The notes: generated from the sequence alone by a model not told the origin. A stretch of DNA of 6,333 nucleotides from Candidatus Heimdallarchaeota archaeon (GCA_015520535.1 WAPZ01000137.1:1-6333), one strand, 5' to 3'. Shown: positions 1 to 5,829, numbered from the stretch's first letter. Made by a program: numbers and translations.

Positions 1-248
1 CTTAATTTAATTTTTTTTACATCTGTCTGAATTTTAAATAAATAATTAAGAGATGTTCTTTTGTTTTTTCACAAAGAAACATGTTATATTTTTCAAAGTT
101 TTCTTATGATTGATCTCGCCGCTATAGTGTTAGAATATGTAATTTAGAGAAAACTCAATTTATTTGTTGTAAAAAAGAGCAAAGCAAGTAATTTGAATTT
201 GTTGCGTTTTTTGAGTTTAGAAAAAAAAGTAATTTTTTAGAGAAAAAT
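1..248. other. AT-rich non-coding stretch downstream of ctaB
   Basis: No reading frame of useful length is open here on either strand, and stops are dense in all frames. No tRNA-like, rRNA-like or repeat-array structure is visible. The stretch holds the likely ctaB terminator at its right end (annotated separately) and one 8-base inverted repeat, AAACTCAA at 151-158 and TTGAGTTT at 211-218, which is too short and too widely spaced to interpret. Signals for a gene left of the window may lie here, but none can be assigned. Confidence 0.6.
205..246 (-). terminator. Probable ctaB terminator (A/T hairpin and poly-T)
   Basis: Read on the minus strand, the ctaB stop codon is followed within about 25 bases by a run of eight Ts (plus-strand As at 221-228). 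Next to it is a small A/T stem, AAAAAA-GTAA-TTTTTT on the plus strand at roughly 223-238, and a further T-rich stretch follows at about 207-212. Archaeal transcription usually ends at such T tracts, with or without a hairpin. The position directly after ctaB supports the call; there is no experimental evidence. Confidence 0.5.
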
Positions 249-1193
249 CTAAAATAAAATTCCGACGAAAAGAAGGAAAAACGATAGTGCCATATAAATT
301 GAGGCAAATTTGAAGAGTCGGAACGTAGTTTTTTGTGATGGATGGATGAAGTTTGAAATACTCAGAAAAATGGCGGTTAGAGTTGAAAGGATAACAATTA
401 CCAGTACGATGAGGTTTACGTTGAGTAATATTGCCGTTAAAAGTATAGAAATGGCATTTATTAATGCTGAAAGCGTGATTACAAAAATGGTTTGTTCTTC
501 ACTCGCCACGACAGGCCACATGGGTACTTGGGCTTTAAGATACCCTTTTTTTGTTTTGGGGAGAAGAGCAAGTGTAAGAATATGCAGAGGAATCCAACTT
601 AAAACAAAGAGTAGAAATAACAAGGCAATAGGGTCAACAGCATTAATAGCAGCAGTACGACCTGCTACTGCCGGTAACCCACCTGCAATACCGCCAAAGA
701 TAATAGAAAAACGTGTTCTTCGTTTCAACCATAAAGTGTAAATGAAAACGTCAAAAAAGAAGCCTAAAAATACAACAATCATTGTTAGCGTGTTTACGAA
801 CATGCCACAGATAAGAATGCCGACAATGGTAAAGATTAGTCCATGTAAGAGAACGGCGGTAGCATTTACTTTTCCTGCTGGTATTGGTCGATGTTGTGTT
901 CTTTCCATTATAGCATCAATGTCTTTATCCAAATACATATTTATCATTGTGGTTCCCGAAACAGCTAAAAATAAACCGATAATAAGGATGATAAGAGTAA
1001 CAAACTCAATAGTTGGCCAGGCACTAATTAAATAGGCAAAAAAAGTCGTATATACTAATAAAAAGGATTGTTTTCCTTTAATTAATCCGCCATATTCCGA
1101 AAAAGGGATATAAATCGCAGAAAATAAGTTGGAATGTGAATGTGAATTAAATGTATTATCAAATGGATTTTTTAGAGGCATGGTCATCAACAT
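249..1193 (-). CDS. ctaB: Protohaem IX farnesyltransferase (haem O synthase), UbiA family
   Basis: This integral membrane prenyltransferase would attach a farnesyl-type chain to the haem B vinyl group to make haem O, the precursor of haem A in haem-copper oxidases. Numbering from the ATG at 1193 gives 314 residues with about eight to nine hydrophobic segments. The first Asp-rich, Mg-diphosphate-binding motif is NMYLDKDID (85-93), followed by ERT..RPIPAG (97-107), the signature that separates CtaB from other UbiA enzymes. The second conserved region is YTLWLKRRT...GGIAGGLP (152-174), and a later PMWPVVASEE (224-233) matches the family's PMLPVV..GEE. Two positions deviate: GR (178-179) where GW is usual, and PLHIL (203-207) where PHFW/PHFL is usual. 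ATGs at 1193, 1187 and 1181 are all possible; a GGGGA at 1194-1198 is best spaced for 1187, and a TTG at 1199 is less likely. Another UbiA prenyltransferase is the main alternative. Confidence 0.85.
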   Translation of the reverse strand: MLMTMPLKNPFDNTFNSHSHSNLFSAIYIPFSEYGGLIKGKQSFLLVYTTFFAYLISAWPTIEFVTLIILIIGLFLAVSGTTMINMYLDKDIDAIMERTQHRPIPAGKVNATAVLLHGLIFTIVGILICGMFVNTLTMIVVFLGFFFDVFIYTLWLKRRTRFSIIFGGIAGGLPAVAGRTAAINAVDPIALLFLLFVLSWIPLHILTLALLPKTKKGYLKAQVPMWPVVASEEQTIFVITLSALINAISILLTAILLNVNLIVLVIVILSTLTAIFLSISNFIHPSQKTTFRLFKFASIYMALSFFLLFVGILF

Positions 1194-1232
1194 CCCCAAT
1201 TAATCTCATAAATACCTATGTTATGACATATT

Positions 1233-1240
1233 TTTAAATA
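1233..1240 (-). promoter_or_regulatory. TATA box for ctaB
   Basis: The minus strand reads TATTTAAA here. Transcription starting about 27 bases downstream would begin near 1209, giving a leader of roughly 16-28 bases before the candidate ATGs. The same octamer precedes the DCC-family gene in this window, which strengthens the call. Confidence 0.55.
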
Positions 1241-1300
1241 ATATGTTATTTCTCTGAAATGAAAATATAAAGTCGGAGCAAAATGAGAGTTCTTGAAGCA

Positions 1301-1308
1301 TATTTAAC
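1301..1308 (+). promoter_or_regulatory. TATA box for the DUF99 gene (leaderless)
   Basis: TATTTAAC is centred 27-28 bases before the ATG at 1332, the usual distance from an archaeal TATA box to the transcription start. The mRNA would therefore begin at or next to the start codon, with no room for a ribosome binding site. None is visible. This decides the start in favour of 1332 over the GTG at 1320. Confidence 0.55.
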
Positions 1309-1331
1309 TATGTAGATTTGTGGGATTGCCA

Positions 1332-1925
1332 ATGAAATTTCGAACTGTGAAATCGTTATTACCAGTTATCGGGATTGACGATGGAATTTTTACGCCACGA
1401 ACACGTGATTGTGTTCCTATAATCGGATGTGTTATGAAAGGGGCTTCGCATATCGAAGGCTTTCTCCATACTGTTGTGCAAGTTGATACGGCTCACTTAA
1501 CAGAACAATTATTAAAAATGCTTCAGTTCTCAAAACATATTAAGCAAATTCGTGCTATATTTACACATGGTATCACTTTTGCGGGATTTGGAATATTAGA
1601 TGCAGAATATCTTTCAAAAGAACTTTCCATTCCAGTTATTACGATTTTGGATCATTATCCAGATTATGAGAGCATTAAACGTGCATTGTTAACACATTTT
1701 CCTGATGGACAAGAACGATGGAAAATAGTTGAAAAAACGGCGCGACCAATACCTTTAAATGCGGAAAAGACTTTTTGGTATCACTGTTCTGGAATTGATC
1801 CCCAAACCGCGTTAAAAATCATACGAGTCTGTCAAAAAACGGGATATTTCCCCGAAGCATTGCGAATTGCTCATATGGTCGGAACATTGTTTAAAGATTG
1901 GCAGTTTAAGAATACATGTTATTAA
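1332..1925 (+). CDS. DUF99/UPF0215 family protein (endonuclease dU-like)
   Basis: The 197-residue protein matches the archaeal DUF99 (UPF0215) family along its whole length, at the family's usual size. DUF99 proteins are related to endonuclease V (RNase H-like fold), and members are annotated as endonuclease dU, which nicks DNA at deaminated bases. Visible family blocks are GIDDG (14-18), containing a likely metal-binding Asp; HGITFAGFGILD (79-90); IPVITILDHYPD (100-111), the strand and proline expected in the family; the AL..HF block (119-123); and PEALRIAHMVGTL near the C-terminus (174-186), which matches the family PEPLRVAH motif. The residue before GITFAGF is His where I recall Asp in relatives. 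The ATG at 1332 is chosen over the in-frame GTG at 1320 because a TATA box sits 27 bases upstream. aspS follows after 92 bases on the same strand, so shared transcription is possible. Family assignment is firm; the activity is inferred. Confidence 0.85.
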   Translation: MKFRTVKSLLPVIGIDDGIFTPRTRDCVPIIGCVMKGASHIEGFLHTVVQVDTAHLTEQLLKMLQFSKHIKQIRAIFTHGITFAGFGILDAEYLSKELSIPVITILDHYPDYESIKRALLTHFPDGQERWKIVEKTARPIPLNAEKTFWYHCSGIDPQTALKIIRVCQKTGYFPEALRIAHMVGTLFKDWQFKNTCY

Positions 1926-2005
1926 AGGGAATGCGGCAAGTAGGTATGCTAAAATAACGCAAAGAATTTAGTGTATAGTGTGATTTTTCATAAGTTAATC
2001 GTAAT

Positions 2006-2010
2006 AGGGA
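2006..2010 (+). promoter_or_regulatory. Ribosome binding site for aspS
   Basis: AGGGA ends seven bases before the ATG at 2018, a normal Shine-Dalgarno spacing, though the match to the archaeal AGGAGGTGA consensus is partial. No clear TATA box stands before it. GAATTTAG near 1965-1972 is a weak possibility, and read-through from the DUF99 gene is the alternative. Confidence 0.4.
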
Positions 2011-2017
2011 CTGTAAA

Positions 2018-3772
2018 ATGACGGGTAAATATAGGACAGCGTATTGTGGTGACTTAACAAGTGACGATGTCGGTAAAAAGGTCAAATTAGCTGGATGGGT
2101 TCATAATATCAGAGATAAGGGGAAAATCGCCTTTATTGATCTTCGGGATCGCGAAGGTCTGGTTCAGCTAATTATGTTTCCTAAAAAGAATCCAGAGTTG
2201 AAAGCTAGCCTCAAAAATTGTAGCTTAGAGAGTTGTATTTCAGTTGAAGGCGTGGTTCAGAAACGGAAAAGTCCTAATCCTAATTTGAAAACTGGGGAAA
2301 TAGAAGTTGTGGTAGAAAAAATTGAGATCCTTTCAAAGGCTGAACGTCTTCCTTTTCTTTTAGAAGATCCAAACGTCAGTGACGAACTTCGTCTGAAGTA
2401 TCGTTATTTGGATTTACGAAGACCAGAGAATTTTTGGCGCCTTAAAGTCCGACATCAAATTACAAAAGTAATTCGAGATTATCTCTCCAGCATTGGGTTC
2501 ATAGAAGTAGAGACACCCTTGTTAGCTAAAAGTACTCCCGAAGGCGCGCGTGATTATTTAGTTCCGAGCCGAATCTTTCCCGGAAAGTTTTATGCTTTAC
2601 CACAATCGCCACAACTGTTTAAACAATTACTTATGGTTGGTGGCATTGAGAAATATTTTCAAATTGCTCGTTGTTTGCGTGACGAAGATTTGCGAGCCGA
2701 TCGTCAACCGGAATTTACCCAAATCGATTTAGAGATGTCTTTTGTCACACAGGAGGAGATCTTGGCAGTAACTGAGGGAATGATTAAAGAAGTATTCAAG
2801 CACGTCTTAGGTAAAGAAATTAAAATACCATTGGAACGAAGAACGTATGCTGACATAATGGAAAATTACGGTTCAGATAAAGCTGACCTTCGTTACGACT
2901 TAAAAATTCATACATATAATGCAAATAATTCCAATCAAAAAAGTATACGTTATTTTTACATTAAGAAGAAAGATTTAGAGAACGGACAGAGCAATCGTCC
3001 CTTTGAAGAACGACTAAAACGCTTTATAGATGAAGTAAAGTCTGTCCAATGGCAGTGCAGTGTAACTCTTGTGCAAAAAAGTCATGAAACCAAGAATAAT
3101 TACATATTGTATCAAACCAATGAGTCTGCTACAATAAAAGAGACTTTACCAACGCTTTTAGAAAATTTAGCGGAAGATGAGTTGGTCGTAGTGGCAAGCG
3201 GTGAACATAACATCGCAACAGAGACACTCGGTGAAATTAGGTCGTTTGCTGGAAGATTATTGGAATTAGCACCTCCAGATTCTTATTACCTTTACTGGGT
3301 GGTGGACTTTCCACTTTTAGAATATAGTGAAACCGAGGGAAAATGGGTTGCCAAGCATCATCCTTTTACCATGCCACATCATGATGATTTAGAGTTATTA
3401 GAATCGGCACCGGAAAAAGTACGAGCGTACGCCTACGATTTGGTTCTCAATGGTTTTGAGCTTGGTGGCGGAAGCATTCGTATACATGATGCTGAAATCC
3501 AGAAACGTGTATTTAAGGCTCTTGAGTTATCTGAAACTGAAGCACAAGAAAAATTTGGCTTTTTATTAGAAGCGTTTAAATATGGTCCACCACCGCATGG
3601 TGGCATTGCGTTAGGTCTTGATCGGTTGGTCATGATACTAACCAACGCTGAATCCATTCGAGATGTCATTGCCTTTCCAAAAAACAAAAAAGCCCAGTTG
3701 TTGGTCGTCGGTGCACCGAGTGAAGTCTCACAAGAACAGCTGGAAGAATTAAAAATCCAAATTAAAAAATGA
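2018..3772 (+). CDS. aspS: Aspartyl-tRNA synthetase, bacterial type (class II)
   Basis: This enzyme charges tRNA-Asp with aspartate in the cytoplasm. At 584 residues it has the bacterial length; archaeal AspRS is about 430 residues and lacks the GAD insertion. Domains in order: N-terminal OB-fold anticodon-binding domain (about 1-110, with WVHNIRDKG at 27-35 and IDLRDREG at 40-47); motif 1 with VETP, its proline at 167; QSPQLFKQ (196-203); motif 2 CLRDEDLRADRQPEFTQ (219-235), with R221 equivalent to the ATP-contacting Arg of E. coli; a GAD-type insertion (about 287-425); NGF.LGGGS.RIH; and motif 3 GGIALGLDR, ending at R536. A bacterial-style tail, IRDVIAFPK, follows. The insertion is divergent: the bacterial block around FAGPANDPKGR is not recognisable. 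Residue 34, which helps set tRNA specificity in bacterial AspRS, is Lys rather than Leu or His. The best explanation is acquisition from bacteria. The catalytic assignment is secure. Confidence 0.96.
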   Translation: MTGKYRTAYCGDLTSDDVGKKVKLAGWVHNIRDKGKIAFIDLRDREGLVQLIMFPKKNPELKASLKNCSLESCISVEGVVQKRKSPNPNLKTGEIEVVVEKIEILSKAERLPFLLEDPNVSDELRLKYRYLDLRRPENFWRLKVRHQITKVIRDYLSSIGFIEVETPLLAKSTPEGARDYLVPSRIFPGKFYALPQSPQLFKQLLMVGGIEKYFQIARCLRDEDLRADRQPEFTQIDLEMSFVTQEEILAVTEGMIKEVFKHVLGKEIKIPLERRTYADIMENYGSDKADLRYDLKIHTYNANNSNQKSIRYFYIKKKDLENGQSNRPFEERLKRFIDEVKSVQWQCSVTLVQKSHETKNNYILYQTNESATIKETLPTLLENLAEDELVVVASGEHNIATETLGEIRSFAGRLLELAPPDSYYLYWVVDFPLLEYSETEGKWVAKHHPFTMPHHDDLELLESAPEKVRAYAYDLVLNGFELGGGSIRIHDAEIQKRVFKALELSETEAQEKFGFLLEAFKYGPPPHGGIALGLDRLVMILTNAESIRDVIAFPKNKKAQLLVVGAPSEVSQEQLEELKIQIKK

Positions 3773-3867
3773 AAAACCTATTATGTCAATTCACATGCAC
3801 GACCACGCGTTTTCTGGGGTAAACAATTGTAATTTCCAATCATGAACTACTATGTGCCTGTATAAGA

Positions 3868-3893
3868 TTTCTTTATTTATTTCTTTTTTCTTT
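3868..3893 (+). terminator. T-rich tract, likely aspS terminator
   Basis: About 95 bases after the aspS stop the plus strand becomes almost pure T with occasional A and C, including a run of six Ts at 3884-3889. Such T-rich tracts end archaeal transcripts. It overlaps the last codons of the convergent DCC-family gene, whose Lys-rich tail is encoded by the complementary A-rich strand, so the tract could instead be only coding composition. Confidence 0.4.
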
Positions 3894-4163
3894 AGGTGTG
3901 AATGGCCAGAACAAGCTTAATAATACACTTTTTATCAGCATGGGAATGGCTTTAATGCCCGTGAAGCAATAAGTTTCGGTGGCATCAATAAAATGAAAAT
4001 TATAGGGTGGATGCTCATAAAATTGGCTTAAAATTTTGGCAGCTTCTTTAGAACGTATCGGGATTCTTCTAATTCGTTTTCTGATATCTAATAAGGCAAC
4101 TAAATTTGAAAGGAAGCGACATTTTTTGCATTTATCTTCATAGATCAAGATTTCTTGGGGCAT
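3873..4163 (-). CDS. DCC-family (DUF393) thiol-disulfide redox protein
   Basis: The 96-residue protein has the layout of the DUF393 family, named for its DxxCxxC motif and related to thioredoxin-like oxidoreductases. The N-terminus reads ILIYEDKCKKC (5-15), a beta-strand followed by C12 and C15 in a CxxC pair, which matches the family YDGDCPLC. The acidic positions are shifted, however: ED and Lys stand where DGD is usual. The segment IRRIPIRSKEAAKIL follows the family pattern of a strand, then S/EA and a helix. FHFIDATETYCFTGIKAIPMLI matches the late strand-turn-strand region. It is shorter than many relatives (110-140 residues) and ends in a Lys-rich tail. I chose the ATG at 4163 over the TTG at 4178 because a GAGG lies nine bases upstream of it. 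Family call is moderately sure; substrate and partner are unknown. Confidence 0.7.
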   Translation of the reverse strand: MPQEILIYEDKCKKCRFLSNLVALLDIRKRIRRIPIRSKEAAKILSQFYEHPPYNFHFIDATETYCFTGIKAIPMLIKSVLLSLFWPFTPKEKRNK

Positions 4164-4173
4164 CAGTTCCGGC

Positions 4174-4177
4174 CTCA
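4174..4177 (-). promoter_or_regulatory. Ribosome binding site deciding the DCC-family start
   Basis: GAGG on the minus strand stands 10 to 11 bases before the ATG at 4163 and overlaps the alternative TTG start at 4178-4176. It therefore supports the shorter protein. Confidence 0.45.
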
Positions 4178-4229
4178 ATTAATACAAATGTTTCTATATT
4201 CCTTATTAGATTCTAGGTTAAAAAATCTT

Positions 4230-4237
4230 TTTAAATA
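4230..4237 (-). promoter_or_regulatory. TATA box for the DCC-family gene
   Basis: The minus strand reads TATTTAAA, identical to the box before ctaB. Initiation about 27 bases downstream, near 4207, gives a leader of some 44 bases that includes the GAGG ribosome binding site. Confidence 0.5.
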
Positions 4238-4328
4238 GTTCATAAGTAGAATACATGAAGATTTCAATTGTAAATGAGCCATTTGTCTTAATAAATGCCC
4301 GTTCAACAATAAAACGATGGTAGTTATG

Positions 4329-4336
4329 TATTTAAC
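4329..4336 (+). promoter_or_regulatory. TATA box for the nucleotidyltransferase-like gene
   Basis: TATTTAAC, identical to the box before the DUF99 gene, is centred about 38 bases before the ATG at 4371. The predicted leader is about 11-14 bases and contains only a weak purine stretch (GGCGAG near 4358-4363) as a possible ribosome binding site. Confidence 0.45.
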
Positions 4337-4370
4337 GGATAAAAAAATAGAATGACTGGCGAGTAACAAA

Positions 4371-5384
4371 ATGCTGGATGAAAAACTGGAAAGAGAAATT
4401 ATTGAGTACTTGTTAGGAAAAATAGAAAAAAAGCATCGTGAGTATGGACGCTTGTTGCTACGCGAAGAAAACATTCCGGAGACCAATCAAATCGTGATGT
4501 GGGCAATCAGAGATGATGTTCGCGAAATTTTTGAGACAACCATTGTGTTAGATGAATATCCCGACGTCGAAATTCATATTACCTTTGCTCGCCCACAATT
4601 TTTTTGGGATGTAGTTTTAGGGAAAGAAGAGATAACTTTTTGGCAAATGGCAACCGTCGCACGCGTTTTACAGACGGGTGAAATCATTTATGATCCACAA
4701 TCCATTTTGAAGGACTTAAAACAAAAAGCACAGTCTTTGAAATGGCCACCCGCACTCATTAGTCATAAAATAAACACCGCCGAAAAACTCATTAGTCGTA
4801 GTCACTATTATATTAGGGAAGATATGCTTGGTGACGCCTATATGTGGATGGTTAAAGCCTTTGAAGAGGCTATTTGCGTACCCTTAATGAAAGAAAATGA
4901 ATTCCGACTGACAGGTGGCACTTTTTTGTTGGAAATTTTAAAAAAGAAACGACCAGAATTTTATGAAAAATACCAAGAAATTCTTCATTTAGATCGTTTT
5001 ACACCGGAAAAGTTAGAACGTGCTAGAAAAGAGCTGGAACAGTTAGGTGATCGGCTGTATCACATGAATGTAAATACTCGCCGTGAAATGTGGATTTTAA
5101 CGGGATTTGTCTCCATTAATGAATCTGAACGGCGTCTTCAACAAGCATTAAAAGCGCGAGAACAAAAACTCAAGGCTGAATTTGTGCAATTTTTGTTGGA
5201 AACGGCAGCTGTGGAGTTATGGCAAGCCGTGTTTTCCATTGCCCAGACACCAAAAAGACCCGTACCGTTAGACCCATGGTTAGTGGGATTTTTTAGTAAT
5301 TGGTTTTTGAATGATATCGAAGACTTAGAAATTACAATAACGAGGCATTTGAAATACATTCAAACCATTATAGAAGAAAATTGA
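4371..5384 (+). CDS. Uncharacterised protein, nucleotidyltransferase/HEPN-like
   Basis: I do not recognise this 337-residue protein with certainty. The N-terminal part (about 36-112) resembles the later strands of a minimal nucleotidyltransferase: VMWAIRDDVRE, then DVEIHITF (65-72), a helix, and GEIIYDP (103-109), a phrase common at the end of such domains. The catalytic GS...DxD segment that should come earlier is not visible. The first 35 residues are instead a charged helix, and upstream DNA is full of stops, so this is not an obvious recent truncation. Residues about 132-200 form helices resembling HEPN-type domains that often follow nucleotidyltransferases (A..LI.RS...IRED..GDAYMW..KAFEEAI), but no clear RX4-6H ribonuclease motif is present. 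The rest (about 200-337) is mostly helical, with charged stretches at 210-230 and 250-270 and an aromatic segment around 295-310. There are no membrane segments or signal peptide. An independent transcription unit is likely. Confidence 0.6.
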   Translation: MLDEKLEREIIEYLLGKIEKKHREYGRLLLREENIPETNQIVMWAIRDDVREIFETTIVLDEYPDVEIHITFARPQFFWDVVLGKEEITFWQMATVARVLQTGEIIYDPQSILKDLKQKAQSLKWPPALISHKINTAEKLISRSHYYIREDMLGDAYMWMVKAFEEAICVPLMKENEFRLTGGTFLLEILKKKRPEFYEKYQEILHLDRFTPEKLERARKELEQLGDRLYHMNVNTRREMWILTGFVSINESERRLQQALKAREQKLKAEFVQFLLETAAVELWQAVFSIAQTPKRPVPLDPWLVGFFSNWFLNDIEDLEITITRHLKYIQTIIEEN

Positions 5385-5485
5385 TCTACATTTGGTTTGC
5401 GTATATTAGCTAATCTCTAATATTCCAATGTAAGTGGAGAAGAGTGAAAACAAAAGATTTTCTGATTGCTACAATAAAAGTGTGA

Positions 5486-5523
5486 TATAAAAGAAAAGAT
5501 AGTTAGCCACGACATTGTGTGGC
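5486..5523 (-). terminator. Probable rps17e terminator: hairpin then T-rich tract
   Basis: Just after the rps17e stop, the minus strand can form a stem of GCCAC with GTGGC (5506-5510 pairing with 5519-5523, loop of eight) followed by ATCTTTTCTTTTATAT. The hairpin plus T-rich tail directly downstream of the gene is a plausible transcript end. On the plus strand it lies about 120 bases past the convergent gene and has no T tract there. Confidence 0.5.
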
Positions 5524-5530
5524 GGCGGAT

Positions 5531-5761
5531 TTAGAATTCTTCGCGTGCGGTTTCTTCTAACAATTTTTCTTCTTTTGCAGCCAATTTCATCAAACGAGTG
5601 ACATAACCAACAACACGATTTCTATATCTTTTTGACTGAAATTCCACAATTTGTGGGATAATTTTTTTGTTTTCTTCAAAATCAGTTGATAGATAAGGCT
5701 TATAATCCTTTACAATCTGCCGTGCTAAGTTTTTAATATATGCTGGTCGAACTTTTCCCAC
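5531..5761 (-). CDS. rps17e: 30S ribosomal protein S17e
   Basis: S17e is a small-subunit ribosomal protein present in archaea and eukaryotes and absent from bacteria. The protein begins with the family N-terminus MGKVRPAYIK. It continues with the helix LARQIVKDY, then STDFEENKKI (25-34), then the hallmark block SKRYRNRVVGYVTRLMK (43-59). At 76 residues it has the archaeal length: a short acidic tail follows the conserved core, and the long C-terminal extension of the eukaryotic protein is absent. It starts at GTG rather than ATG. That start is secure because it gives the exact family N-terminus and has a strong AGAGGTG ribosome binding site seven bases upstream. The gene has its own TATA box and probably its own terminator. 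The partial gene upstream on the same strand ends 135 bases before it, so read-through is also possible. Confidence 0.95.
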   Translation of the reverse strand: MGKVRPAYIKNLARQIVKDYKPYLSTDFEENKKIIPQIVEFQSKRYRNRVVGYVTRLMKLAAKEEKLLEETAREEF

Positions 5762-5768
5762 CTTAAAA

Positions 5769-5775
5769 CACCTCT
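5769..5775 (-). promoter_or_regulatory. Strong ribosome binding site for rps17e
   Basis: The minus strand reads AGAGGTG, a near-perfect match to the archaeal anti-Shine-Dalgarno complement, seven bases before the GTG start. It is the best ribosome binding site in the window, as expected for a highly expressed ribosomal protein using a GTG start. Confidence 0.75.
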
Positions 5776-5802
5776 AAATTCTGTTCTTCTTGTTTTGAGT
5801 TG

Positions 5803-5816
5803 AATTGTTTTCAATT
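5803..5816. repeat. Short inverted repeat between TATA box and start of rps17e
   Basis: AATTG-TTTT-CAATT is a perfect 5-base inverted repeat with a four-base spacer. It lies between the rps17e TATA box and its predicted transcription start, where an archaeal repressor would bind. The repeat is short and made of A/T-rich bases, so chance is a serious alternative. Confidence 0.3.
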
Positions 5817-5820
5817 GCTC

Positions 5821-5829
5821 TTTTATATT
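5821..5829 (-). promoter_or_regulatory. TATA box for rps17e
   Basis: The minus strand reads AATATAAAA, a good archaeal TATA box. A start about 27 bases downstream, near 5798, gives a leader of about 37 bases that includes the AGAGGTG ribosome binding site. It differs from the TATTTAA-type boxes of the other genes in this window. Confidence 0.6.

Noticed and set aside
151..218. 8-base inverted repeat AAACTCAA...TTGAGTTT
   Set aside because: The arms are short, 52 bases apart and in AT-rich DNA; no associated gene or target duplication suggests an element end.
310..1035. Two open frames on the plus strand (310-741 and 742-1035)
   Set aside because: They lie entirely antisense to ctaB, whose protein matches a known family along its length. 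Their translations show no family features.
1320..1331. GTG start giving a four-residue longer DUF99 protein
   Set aside because: The TATA box at 1301-1308 is too close to serve a start at 1320; the ATG at 1332 fits a leaderless transcript.
1926..2017. Possible tRNA, small RNA or box C/D RNA in the intergenic gaps
   Set aside because: No T-loop GGTTCRA-like block, cloverleaf arms or paired C and D boxes could be found in this or the other gaps.
3433..3687. Minus-strand open frame inside aspS
   Set aside because: It is antisense to the highly conserved catalytic region of AspRS and is explained by it.
4175..4486. Minus-strand open frame across the divergent promoter region and the start of the NTase-like gene
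   Set aside because: It has low-complexity Ser/Leu-rich translation, overlaps promoters and the opposite gene, and has no ribosome binding site or family resemblance.
5138..5359. Minus-strand open frame inside the NTase-like gene
   Set aside because: It is antisense to a longer frame with coherent helical protein sequence and has no recognisable features.
5405..5414. Palindrome ATTAGCTAAT after the NTase-like gene
   Set aside because: A 10-base AT-rich palindrome is expected by chance, and no T tract follows to make it a terminator.
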